Shown here piece by piece: positions 49,854 through 62,182 of a stretch of 64,000 nt of DNA. Under the pieces are notes generated by a model. The model saw only the letters and a list, made by a program, of their open reading frames with translations, was not told where the DNA came from and searched no databases. This DNA comes from Hybos culiciformis (taxonomy: Eukaryota > Arthropoda > Insecta > Diptera > Hybotidae). A program made the translations under genes and the position numbers. The stretch is from assembly GCA_964007475.1 (NCBI GenBank), contig OZ023273.1, positions 127,714,732-127,778,731 of the forward strand, written 5' to 3'. Numbering within the stretch: the first letter of the stretch is position 1; every line of letters begins with the position of its first letter.

Positions 49854-52639
49854 TTACAAATCAAAATTTTGATCTTTTTCCTTTTCCCAATTAATTTTTT
49901 GCCAAAAATCTTCATTCACATTCATTAAGTTATTTTGAGTATGTTTCAAATCGTTTATTTGACCAAAAATTTTGTCAAATTTCGTTTCATATAACTTCTT
50001 TATCGCTTGGATATCATTTCGCATGGTACTGACTTGCTTACGGACATCATCATTTGTTGAAATTGCAGCTGAAACTAAACTCATTTTCTCGATGTAATTT
50101 CTACATGATATTCCGTAAACATTTGTTTCATCTCTAAAATTATACGTAAAACATTATATATATATGTTTGTAATATAAGTAAAATAAAATAATGCAATTT
50201 TAATGTTAAAAAATTGAAGATCTTGCAGGTACAAAATGTAAGTTGTGATAATATCTAAATTGGGGCATAAAGGAAGTATAAATAGAGAAACTAGTATCAT
50301 ACAAAAAAAGCAAATACAAATAGTGAATGAAACAAAAAATCCATATCACAACTCCATGAGCTTTTTTTTTGTATTTTTTGAGAATTCCACTCTCACAAAA
50401 GCTTTTAAAACTTTAAAAATTGTATAGAACTGTTGTTATTTTGAAAGTTTTAAAAGCTTTTGTGAGAGTGGATTTTTTATTTCACTATTTGTATTTGCAT
50501 TTTTAGTATGGGACTAGTTTCTCTATTTATACTTCCTTTATGATTGGGGTCTTCAAAAGCCAATAAACTGATAATCCATATTTCTAGGTTTCTAAGTTTT
50601 AGTAATTTTTACTAGTTTGCACGTCAAAAAAGTTTTTAAATGAGCCTTAAGTACTCAAAAAGCTATTTGGAGCTATCAATTGGCACTCTATAATTTGTAT
50701 ATTTCTTTATAACATAATAGGTTTCATTTGTTTTAATAATTTTGGCGAATTCAAATTTTGCACTTATCCAATAAATAAAAGAAAACTTGATCATAGAAAA
50801 CCATAATAGCATCAACATTAATTTTTTTCGATTAGTTAAATATTGAAATTTGTTGAAACTTACGCACTCTCATCCAAAACATTATTGGAATTGTCGTATA
50901 CATCTTTCGAAAATATAACATTCTTAGGAATTATGAACTGGGTTATAGCTATTTTAATCGCCGGACAATAATAGGGATTTGAATAAAAATATAAATGTTT
51001 TAATGTTGGCATTGGCTGTAATAATCGAATTGGCAATTCTGTTAAATTATTTTCTGATATATCCAATGATTTCATTAATTTTTTGCCAGCAAAAGCATCT
51101 GAATCAATATACTCCAATGCAGTTGATTTTAAATCAACTGATTTTAAATAATTCATAAATTTGAATGTATTTGAATCGATAGTTTTCAGAACATTGTATG
51201 ATAAATTAAGATCCTCCAAGTTTGAAGCCATTTTAATATCATCACAATTTGTTAAAGAATTATTTGCTAAATTTAAGGTGTATATGTCCCAGGGAACTTT
51301 AAAATCCAATTTGCTAATTTTATTATGTTCTAAAAATACATTCTGTACTGATCCATTCATTGTTATACTTTCAATTTCTGAATTATCAGCAATAAAGTAA
51401 TCGATTTCATCGAAATTTAATGTTAAAATTTTCAACTGGTTTCCATTAAGATAAAATCTCTTTAAGAGTGGAATACTTTGTAATATGTCAGTTCCTATTT
51501 CTAAAAAAATAAAAAAACAAATGAATAAAAAAAGGGAAGTAAGATAATAATTATTAGTAATCCAGGTAGATCTCCAAAATAAAGTACGACAACATAGGAT
51601 TTGATGATGAGTCTTATTGAATTTTTTATAAATCAATGTAAAATAATTAATAAGTTCAGGGTTAGAAATGTACGCACTCTATCGATCATTTGTCTCCGTA
51701 TATAAAAGTTATGTTGTAGAATGCCTTAATATATGAGTGTTTGGTTCTATATAGCAATGTCGTATCTGACATTTATTACATATTAAATTACATACTTTGA
51801 AAGTTTCTTTAAAAATCAGTCAAGCAATTTTACAAACTTTAATCTATAAAATTCGTGTACCATGTTGTGCAATCAAAATCTTAGGTTAGATATACAATAA
51901 AAAAAATTACCTTAATAATATTTTTCATACTTAATAGCTTTACAGTTATATATCTAAAGTACAAAAAAAACTCACCTGTAATCTTATTTTTACTAATTTG
52001 TAATTCAATTAATTTCGTATTATAATAAAATATTCCATTTGCCAGAACTGTCAATTGATTCTGACCTAAAATTAATGTATGAATATTTTTTAATGGCTTA
52101 AATATTATAACTGGAAGTTCTTTTAAGAAATTCTTCTCCAATGTTAAATAACGTAATTTTTCTAAGCCATCAAATATGCCATCATTCAATTCCTCAATTT
52201 TATTATAATCCAAAAATAAATATTCAATATTTTTTAATTCTTGAAAAGTACTTGATTTTAATTTAATAATTTTATTACTAGTTAACATTAAAATCTTTAA
52301 TATTTTTAATCCATAAAAACTTTCATATTCAATATCTGATATTGCACAATTTCGTAAATCTAATTCTAATAAATTAATAAATTTTGTGAAAAAATATTTT
52401 GGAATTATTGGTATATTAGAATTTTCAAAGTACAATTTATTTGGAATAACATCTTTAGTGTCAAATATAAATTGGTCATATTGGTGAACTGTCAGATCTG
52501 TGCAAATATTATTTTTGCAATAAAAATTAAATAATAAATCTTGTGCTGATGCAGATAAATTATTATTATTAATTATAATTATTGTTAAAATTATTAGAAA
52601 TTTTCTAATGGATATGTTAAAACTTTTTAAAATCCCCAT
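49854..52639 (-). CDS. Secreted LRR protein with coiled-coil tail, long form B
   Basis: Three exons on the minus strand: 52639-51976, 51500-50864, 50133-49854. Donors G|GTGAGT-type (ACAG|GTGAG) and GC|GTAAGT and acceptors TTTTTTAG|AAAT and ATTTTAG|AGAT join in phase (KIT-EIGTD; DESA-DETNV). The product is 526 residues. An N-terminal hydrophobic signal lies at about residues 13-32; the pair C41-x4-C46 matches long form A. LRRs follow, with the irregular mid-section (DYFIADNSEIESITMNGSV). The C-terminal module is C400, FIIPK and C444 (YGISC). Exon 3 adds a tail, residues about 455-515, with a heptad pattern and KFDKIFGQINDLK ... FW, the same block as in long form A. Convergent with long form A, stops 1.2 kb apart. 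Probably secreted and dimeric by analogy with LRIM1/APL1. Confidence 0.88.
50134..50863 (-). other. Intron 2 of long form B
   Basis: 730 nt. It separates the LRR/C-terminal module exon from the coiled-coil exon and carries the foldback element at 50266-50542. Confidence 0.85.
50266..50542. mobile_element. Foldback element, 277 bp, inside intron 2 of long form B
   Basis: The whole element is a long, near-continuous inverted repeat. The outer arms are CATAAAGGAAGTATAAATAG and its mirror; the inner arms CACTCTCACAAAAGC and mirror surround a central loop. ATTGGGG occurs directly outside both ends (50259-50265 and 50543-50549), a 7-bp target duplication. No coding content; the 60-codon frame across the left arm is an artefact of the hairpin. 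Confidence 0.85.
51501..51975 (-). other. Intron 1 of long form B
   Basis: 475 nt, GTGAGT donor and TTTTTTTAG acceptor, phase 1, inside an LRR. No element recognised inside it. Confidence 0.82.
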
Positions 52640-52746
52640 AATGGGAATATGAATTAATTTTTGACATTAAAATTCAATTATGATTAATAATTTCTCCTTT
52701 TTTTTTTTGAGAATTTTTCTGTTTTGTTTATGTCCGACTAATATTT

Positions 52747-52782
52747 ATTTATATATAATATTATGCTTTTTGTACAAAAAGC
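52747..52782 (-). promoter_or_regulatory. Candidate core promoter of long form B
   Basis: On the minus strand a TATATATAAAT string (52757-52747) lies about 110 nt before the start codon. Immediately upstream of it is a perfect 18-bp palindrome, GCTTTTTGTACAAAAAGC (52765-52782). The TATA match is weak evidence in AT-rich DNA; the palindrome next to it makes the site more noteworthy. Confidence 0.35.
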
Positions 52783-52789
52783 ACGTAAT

Positions 52790-55700
52790 TTAAAGTAGCA
52801 CGTACTAAATTGAACTGATGCGATTCTGATTAATTTTACATATTATTAGTTTCAATTTAAACATGAAAAAAAAAAATAAATTCAATACTGAAAGAAAATT
52901 TATTCAATATTATTTAATAGTAAGAAGCATATTTCAATAATCCTTGAATACATTTAAAGAAGAATGCTAAAGAATATTAAACAAATTACAACCAGTTTAA
53001 CAACTTCGAGTTATTTGAAGTTAGATCAAATTTTATTTGGAAAAAGAATCCTTTTTTTTTTGTTTTGAATTTTGTAAACAATTTTTTGAATTTCAAAAAT
53101 TTTGAGAAAGCAAAACGCGAATAGAAAAAAAATGGAATCAGTTTAGATTTAGAGTAAACTAGCCCCTAATGAATTAATAAAGATAGTAAATCTTACTAAG
53201 TAATTTTTAACTAATTTAAAAGAACTTAAACAATGAAAACTTTTTAGTTCTGAAAACTTATCAAGACGTTTGAAAACTAAAACCTGAATTAAAGTACGAA
53301 GAAGTAAAAAACACGTAACTTATATTATGTCTTATTAAAAAAGATTTATCCTTCTTTAGAGGCAAGCACGTTCTTTTTTCACGACTTTTCTATTTCAATT
53401 TCAACCATATTTTTTTACTTGTTATCTCATTACTTTGTTATTTATCCAAAAAATTGAAACAAGGTGTCAGACGTGAAGAGCTAATGAGTCGTGAAAAGAA
53501 GTAAAAGGGCTTGTAAAACGACTAGTAAATGAATGATGTATACAAATTATTAAAATAATTAAAATAAGTAAAACAATTTTTAAAAGTCGCTTAAATTCCA
53601 ACACTTCAAATTTAATAATTAAAAAATTTAATTTTCTTTAAAAAAATTTGAAAACTCATTTATTATTAATTAATTGTTAAATACAATAAAATACCACAAA
53701 CATTCTTCATAATGAGAATATTTTTTAAGATTAAAAGGAGTTTGTAAGAATTGTACATTAAAGTATATTTTTTTTCACATATGGTCGGTGCGTTCTAGAC
53801 TCAGACTTGATTAAACTACTTAACAATTGATTTATTTCAAATAATTTTCGTTATTTTGGGCTAAAATGGTCACAATTTTTTGTTCACAACAATATTAATT
53901 TTTATTTAATATACAATTATATTTGAATTAAAAACAAATTAAAAATCATTATTACAACATATGGATTTTAATATGTATCATTTTAAATAATATTGTTGAT
54001 GAAGATGATCTAATTTTTATTCTGTTTAATAATAATATATACAAAAAAAATATATATGGATTAAAAACTTATAATGAAAATATTATATTTATAATACGAT
54101 AAATGTTTTGAAATAAATGAAGTTAGCTTTTCTGTTAGATAGCTAAGTACGATTTATGAACTAGTGAAAAATTAATAAAATATTCGTAAATTTTCTTTTA
54201 CCTTTAACCTAGGTTGAAAGGATAGTATATGGAAATCACAAAATTGTGTTAAGATTTCAGAAATTTTAAAATAACATATATGGCCATAAAATTCCATATT
54301 GACAATTGTCATTCAACGCTCAAATACAGAAACTAAAAAAAACCAAAATAGGATTGAAATGCTAAATTTGCCAAATTTGTAAATTTTTTTTTATAATAAA
54401 TAAAAACTGAGTTGGAGCGAAACATCGTTAAAAAAAACTAATAAATTATATTTTTTAAATATTTGTGTTTTTAGTTCAAAGTTCTAAAAATCACATTTGA
54501 AACGAAATCAAAATAAATTGTGTATTAAATTCATCCATATGTTTAATTCATCCATATATATACATATAAAGAATAATCTTATACAGATCATTTAATTAAA
54601 ATATAATAATAATAATAATAATTATCAAGAAAAAACAAAATATACTTGTATATACAATACGTAGTTCAGAATTGATATCAGTTTTGAACTTCTTAATTGA
54701 AAAATGTTTGACCCTTGAAAGAGATATAATAAAACAGAATTTTAAGTATATTAAAAATGAAACTGAAATTTTTTATTCGTTTATAAATTTATTAATAGTT
54801 GCATGCTTTTTTATGATTTTTTGATTATTGTATTAATTACTAAAGCTCAGTAGTAAAAACTCGACTTTCTATAAGTGACCGCCAAATAATATTTTGAAAA
54901 CTAAATTTTCCTTATTTATTGTTTCATATGGAATAACTTGTTTTTAATTTTTGTTTATATTCAATTTAAGTAAATTTTTGAATTGAACTATAATGCAGAT
55001 AACATTATTATGCATGCAATTATACAATTCTAATGCTCCTTTAGATATTTGAGGCAGTTTTATTCTATTATGCTTTAAATTAGTATGTTATTAAATGTCA
55101 TATCTAAGTTTTGATTTTTTAATGTAAAAAAAATTATTTTAAATATCACTTTGACATTTCGTCTAACATTAATTCAGTTGTTAAATATAAAGACCCCAGA
55201 GGATAATTGCAGTGTTAAATACATGAATATAATGTTATAAAATATATTTTGTCTTTTAAGTGATAGAAGAACATCATATACAATATAGAAGTTCTTTGGC
55301 CTTATTTTTATAATATAGTCAAAAAAAAAAAAAACAATTTTTGTTTTCTTTCTAATTCAAGATAAAGTACAAAGTTCAAGAGAAGAAAGAACAATTTTTT
55401 TTTTTTTTTTTTTAGTCACTACTATTAATTCTATTCTTCATGCATTCAATTCGTGATAAGAATATACGAATAAATAAAGTTAAACAAAACCAATTTCCTT
55501 TTTCTAAGGCAAGGATGATGCTGCTGCTGCTGCCTTAAAAATAGCATAATTCTATATGCTTATATTTATTTAAGAATTCGATTTTAGAATAAAAAAATAT
55601 TAAACAAAAAAAATATAAAAATAAATTTTTGTTTTCTTTTTCTTCATTTTTGTTTTTAATATTCAGCACATATCCTCATCATACATAGATATGTATGTAT

Positions 55701-58463
55701 TGTACATATTTCATATATATAATAGACTTAAAATATCAAAAATAAAAAAAAAATGTTTTTCCTTAAAAATAAAATTAGATTAGCGAACAAAAAAAAAAAA
55801 AAAAATTCTTTCTATGCAAAAAATTAAAATAAATTGCAAATATATTTATTTATGTATGTATACAATTTACTTCTTGTTTTTTGTATGTAAGGTTAAGTTA
55901 AAAAAAAATATAAATAAAAATTATTCTACACACACATTCTATTTTTTCTCTAAATAAGTAAATGTTATATACTTTTTGGACAATATTTATAAAAGTCGCA
56001 TCAAAATGCGACATTAATCAAAATAAAACGTTATTCAAAAATATGGAAAAAAAATTATAGTAAAATTTATGTTTTTTTTTTTACATTAGATATTATGTAG
56101 GATATGAATATATGTATCTGATTTTTTTTTTAATTTTGTTTAGATAGATACACTGTGAAATGATAGCATGCGGCGAAGTTCATCGATCTCTGGATAGTTT
56201 AAACTTCAATTTTATAAATAAGGGATGGTATTTTTAAAAAAAAAACTATTTGTACCTAATAGATATGTAATATAAAATTAAATAATAAATTGATAAAAGA
56301 TAAGGATAAAAAAACACAATAAATTAATATAAATTAGGTTAACTGGGGACTTCGACAAAAAGGGGCATTAGTTATAAGAGAATTAATTTTAAAAATATTA
56401 ATATTCTAGCTTTAAGGATTAAAATAAAAAAAATGTAAAAAAATAGAAAATAATAAATAAAGCAAATTTGAAATAAAAAAAAAATAAAAAATTATAAAAA
56501 ACTTCAAGAAATTAAAATATCAAGCTTTATTTATATAATATAAGGTCATAAGCCAAACATCCGTAATTTCACTAACGAACATGGTCTTCATAACAGAATT
56601 ATTCCATGGAAAAGATATAAAGCGATATTGTACATTTTCTTTCAATTTATTGATGGTGTTTTTCTACAATTACTATGGTGTTGATATCTATTATATCTTG
56701 TGTATTATATTAAGTTTTGCCAGTGTTCAGTAAATTAAAACAAAATAGTATATTTTTCCTCAGATATTTTCAAATTTTATTTAAGTTTAAATTTCAAACA
56801 GTTAAATTTGAGATCTTACAATAATGCATTCTTGAATTAATAATGCGAAATGAAGGAGAACGTTAGGTTGTTTTATAATAAAAACTTTATTGCTACCTTG
56901 AATTCAAAAGTTGTTTTAAAAAATTTTTTTTTAGTTTACTAATAAGAGAAAAAAACTATTTATTTATGTTTACAGACATATTTTATTAAACAAAATAATT
57001 AACAATAATTATTTCATTTTTAATTTACATATACTTAAATAACTAAAATACGCAAACAATTAATAGATATTTATTGCCTTAAACATAATTCCTATAATTT
57101 AATGGATCTATACTTTTTTAATTGTACTAATTAGATATATTTTCGATACACGAAAATTAAATTAAATTTTCTTTTACTTTCAATCAACTAATTTTTTAAA
57201 GATTGATATCAGTGTTTTATCGACAATTTAAATTAATTTAATTTATACTTAATACGGTATATTATGGCCTTAAGTAATTGCTTTTTAAATAGATTTTATT
57301 TCCAAACAAAGCTAATATTGAGCAACAACATATCAAAGAAGAACAGAGATCTCAACTCAATACCATTTATAATAAAAAATTAAACATAAATATGCTTTTC
57401 TTTTTACAAGATTATTACATTTGACATTTTTGTATATAATTTTCTATCAATTATTATTAATTTAACAGGAGGAAATTCTGCTTTCATCGAAATATATTTT
57501 AGGAAGGAATAACAAGTTTTTTTAATTACATAGTATTATAAATATTTTCGTTAGGTTATTGAAATTTTTATTAAATAATATTGTACATTAAATAATATTA
57601 ATACATTTTATCTTAATAATGAAGCGGTTAGCTACTTTATTTTGAGAATTTTTATACATTTAGAGTGTATTTACTAAGACATTAATATCTATACAACAAT
57701 CCTTTACAAATATTTACATCTCAGTTGACACTAAAATACATAATTAAAAAATTAAATAATGGACAAAAACATGAATATACGGAATTATTTACAAAATAAA
57801 AAACTTTAAGATAATTGCATTAGAATAAAATGTTTTACATTTTGGCTTCTTAACTTAAACACATTTATTTTAATATTAATGATTTCATTATAATATAATA
57901 TTTTTTAAGGTCATGTAATAAATATTTGACAATCTTTGTTCTTTGAAAATTGATATCATCAATAGCTTATAAACTAGTCTCCTCCCCTTTATTTTTTAAT
58001 TAGTATAAATTTGGCAAGCAGCTGTAGAAATGAAGCATTTTTTTTTGCTAACAATTAACAAGTATATCCAGAAACTATAATTAGTAAATTACATTTTGGC
58101 ACGATTTACTTATGTTAAAATATATGTTATATAGTTTCATTCAGTAAACTAAAAGAAGCGCATTTATACTCAGATGTACATTAACACATCTACATTGTAT
58201 TACATTCTAATTTCGAACAATTACAATTCAAATTATAATTTAATTGACCTCCAATTTGTTAGACAATTAATCTGATCAATAATAGTTTAAAAATTAAGTT
58301 ACATTGACATATTTTATTTTTTATACAACACTGTTATTCAATAAAATTACATACAGTTCAAATTTTTTAAATTGTTTACAAATAATATTGACCCTAATAA
58401 ATTAGTTATCACAGCTGTACGCAATATTATCAATTAAAAGTCTTAAAATTTGATATTTTGTTC
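52790..58463. other. Intergenic, no gene seen
   Basis: AT-rich spacer between the LRR cluster and the RhoGEF gene. It contains many poly(A)/poly(T) runs and a short (TGC)5 repeat near 55519-55532. No coding region or named repeat was recognised. The 3' UTR of the RhoGEF gene must lie at its right end. Confidence 0.4.
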
Positions 58464-61400
58464 TTACAGGGTGTCATACCATGTTGTGTTTGCGCATCCT
58501 TCGTCTGCAGGACTTATTGGTGTCGTCATACCACTTATACCGCTATCAGCACTAATACGATTTGAATTCCAAAATAATATCGAATTTGGTGGCTTACGAT
58601 AAATGTCATGTTCATTATTATTTTGCTTAGACTTATTCGAATATTTTTCCTTCAATCTTTGTTTTTCTTCATCAGCAAATAATTTTGACATTTCAGTAAT
58701 TAAGCCAATCCAATTTTGAATAGTATCACTATCAGCTTTAAAATCACATTCCTGTTTTTTTCTTTGTTCATAGTACAAAACAAATGCATTCAATTTAGAT
58801 ACAAAACCAATTTTATCATAGGGATAGCAACCACGGTAAACCAAGCGATCTTTTTTTATTTCAGTATATATTAAACCCTTTTCGAATATAAATAATTTTG
58901 TTCTGTAGCTGCGGTTGTTTGTGCTATCATAAATTTGAAATTCATCAGCTTTTTTAAATTTTCCGTGATAGAAAATATTAAGCTAAAAAAGAAATGAATT
59001 CGTATAAATAATAATAAATTATACTCAATATTAAAATAAATAAACTGTATATCACGTAAGCATAAATAGTATGAAATTCATTTTTGAATTTCATGAAATT
59101 CAATTCAGACTTCCATCGCTCTTAGGTCTATGTGATTGTACAATTATCTAAAAATAATTGTATTTTTATTCAGATAAATAAACAGTTGGAACCATTGGAA
59201 TATTTTATTAGTTAGAGTCATCGTTGGAACAATTTTGAATATATGTGATAAGAGTGATACCTGTATTAGAAAAGTTAACAAATTATAATATTATATATAT
59301 CTTACGTCAAAGCAGTCTTCGATTGTACTAATTTCTGCAGCTTCATTAACTACATTATTAAATTTTGCTATTCGTTTTACCAATTTAGCACATGATGCCG
59401 CGGCAGAACGATAATCAAAATTTCCAAAACTTTGCTAAAAATAATTTAAATAATATTTTATTATTATTATTTCATAAACTGTATACTTGACCTAAAACTT
59501 TAAGACTAAATTTCCTAGTTCCACTACTTTTCAACATCAGGCATATTTTATATTTATTTTCAACCCGATATACATTTGTCCGTAGCTTCTATTTGCGCAT
59601 GTTAAAATTATATTTTAAAACTACATATAGAAAATAGGCAGGGTCCTCATTTCTTTTTATAATAGCACAGAACTTATGTATGTTATGTTCGCATATTTTG
59701 TAAAATAATTTGATGTTTAACATTTTTTTTAAGATAAGATTAAAAAATTAATAAAATACACACCTTCAAAAATTCATTAAATAGAAGTTGATACCTTGGT
59801 AATCTCTGGATTGGTTGAACTAAAAAACTTATAATGCCCAAATTATCATTTATCTCATTTTGAAGTTCCTAAAAAATGTAATTAATTTCTTCAATATTTT
59901 TCATTATAAATTATTCAGGAAATGTAGATTTGATTTAAGGATATTCTAATTACTAGGAAAAAATTATAAAATAAAATTTTCAATCCGAATGAAAATTGTA
60001 TTCAAATCTAAAGTACGTTTACACTTACACAATTATCTGGAATGTAATGTAAGAGTGTTTGATATAATTGTAAAAAAAAAACTACCAGATTCTGTAATTA
60101 TGTATTTCCAAATAATTACAGTGTTGTCGAAAAGTTTTCTAATTAATAACCATTAAAAATTATTTTAAATTTAATTTTTAATAAATTTACAATTCGTCCT
60201 TAAATAGATATCCTTGCCTCCTAAAATTCGTACTATTGGCAACAAAAATTGTATAAATTAAGAATAAATTTCACTATCGCTTACCTTAAAATATGAACAA
60301 AATTCTTCGCATAGTTTGGATGACTTCCTTTTATTTATTGTAAATAATACGTAACTATAAAAAACGTTATTCTGAAAGAATAAATAAAATAGAATTTGAA
60401 ATATCGTTAACCCCAAAAACATTAGAGTTATATTATTGTATAGACAGTATTATCGTTGTATACACCAACCTCAACAAGTTCTGAAAACTTATCAAACATT
60501 ATTTCCAAATCCAAATAATTTTCCTCTAACATAGGTAATATAACGGTGTCATGAAGTTCAATTATTTCTTCAATATTTCCAAATAAATCGAATTTTTTTC
60601 CTTTTAAACCCTTTGGACAATTGGAGCTATTAAAAATTTTTCCATAATTTTTAATACCATTTCGCAGTGTTGCAATATAACGTTTTTCTGTTCGTATAAG
60701 TTCTTGAATAGTAGCAGGAGTATTTTTTGAATCATAGGTAAAATGAAGTTGAATATCATGGTTCAAATTCTCTTCATATGAAGGTGATGACTTGTTTTCA
60801 AAAACACTAAAATAAATTAAATTTATTTTTATTAATTTTAAAGAAATTGCGTATATTATAAAATGTATCGAATATTTTTATAAAACAATAATTTTTATTT
60901 CCATTTTTGTTATCTTAAACTTAAAATAGAAGTAAGTGGAGATAGAGGCAGAAGCATTGGGCATACGTGACATTTTTTCAAATTAATTTCAAACTTATTT
61001 CATTTTCTTCTAAAAATTTTCTTAGATAGATATCTAGAATCTTGTGGTAAAATTTCCATAATGACTGATCGCGCATTCTTATGAACCAGGCGTCATACCG
61101 GAAATATGAAACCGCACAACATTGGTTTTGCCTTCTCCATAAACATTGATTTAAATTTCTTGCAAATATTATTATATTATAATCAGAACCGTTTTATGTA
61201 CAGTACATTATACTAAATATAAAATTAGTAACGTTAAGAATTTAGTGAAAAGATAGATTTATTATTTTTTAGCATTAAATATCACTAATCAAAAAATTGG
61301 CAAGAAAATAAAATTGTCTTAAGCGATTTAAAAAAACTGATGACATAATTTTTATTTGTAAACGAGTATCACCAGTACCAGAATAAGTATAGCAGACACG

Positions 61401-62182
61401 TATTAAAAAAAAATCAAACAGTGTAATTTGAGTAAAGAACTTCAAAAACCAACTTGAGACTACTATATAAAGAAAAAAGATTAATTTCCTTAATTGAATT
61501 TTTTTTAATTTTCGCTGAAGAGACAGAATACATTTTTTTTTTTTAATTTTCAAATTTCATAAAATTACATTTAATTAACAAAATATTTTCTATAATATAG
61601 AAATCAGTGATCATCAGATTTTTCATATTTCTTTGGAACAAAAATTAAAAAAAATTAAAAAATCTAGGAGATCATTAAATACCATGGAATAAGTATTCAT
61701 GAAAGGGTAGTTATAATTAGATAAGACACATTTTTAAACGCCTCTCCTTTAAGAAAAGAATTTACAGAAATATTTATAACTCATGATTTATTATGTGTCA
61801 AAAAAACTAGAATTCTTTAGAAAAGGAAAAAAAAATATATTAACAAATATTATTTGAAGAAAATAATTTGATAACTATAGTAAAATTCTAAGAAAATGTA
61901 TGTTAATATAAATTAGCAATTTTAATCAAGCATAAGCATTGACCAAAATGAATATTTCTCGCATTTAATAAATATATTGAATTATAAATTGTTTCTGATT
62001 TAAAATCTATATATTTCACTTAAATCAATTATCCTTTTTATACGCAAAATTGTACTTACTCTGAATCTGAATCAGATGAATTTTTCATTTCACTGTATCC
62101 CTGGCACGAATGTGATTTTGGCATAAAAACATTATAGTTTTTGGTCTCATAAATTTCAGTTTTTGGACGATTGACAGCTGAT
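58464..62182 (-). CDS. Small DH-PH Rho guanine-nucleotide exchange factor (5' end missing)
   Basis: Six exons join in phase on the minus strand: 62182-62060, 60806-60470, 60371-60285, 59868-59764, 59434-59306, 58982-58464. They give 432 residues to the stop. All junctions are GT/AG; the donor at 60470 (GAG|GTTGGT) is weak but keeps the frame. A Ser/Asp-rich N-terminal part (NSSDSDSD) precedes a DH domain at about 71-260 (TIQELIRTEKRYIATL; later the signature LVQPIQRLPRYQLL). A PH domain follows at about 261-365 (FYHGKFKK ... TKLFIFEKGLIYTE ... IQNWIGLI), then a Ser/Pro-rich tail (SADSGISGMTTPISP). DH-PH proteins load GTP on Rho-family GTPases at membranes to steer the actin cytoskeleton. The first exon enters with an open frame and needs two bases from an upstream exon that I could not find. 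Which RhoGEF subfamily it belongs to is uncertain. Confidence 0.85.
59071..59094. repeat. Perfect hairpin in an intron of the RhoGEF gene
   Basis: ATGAAATTCA, loop TTTT, TGAATTTCAT: perfect 10-bp arms inside the 323-nt last intron. Confidence 0.8.

Noticed and set aside
50245..50427. 60-codon open frame
   Set aside because: It lies in the intronic foldback element and reflects the hairpin arm.
51161..51400. Plus-strand 79-codon frame
   Set aside because: Antisense shadow of exon 2 of long form B.
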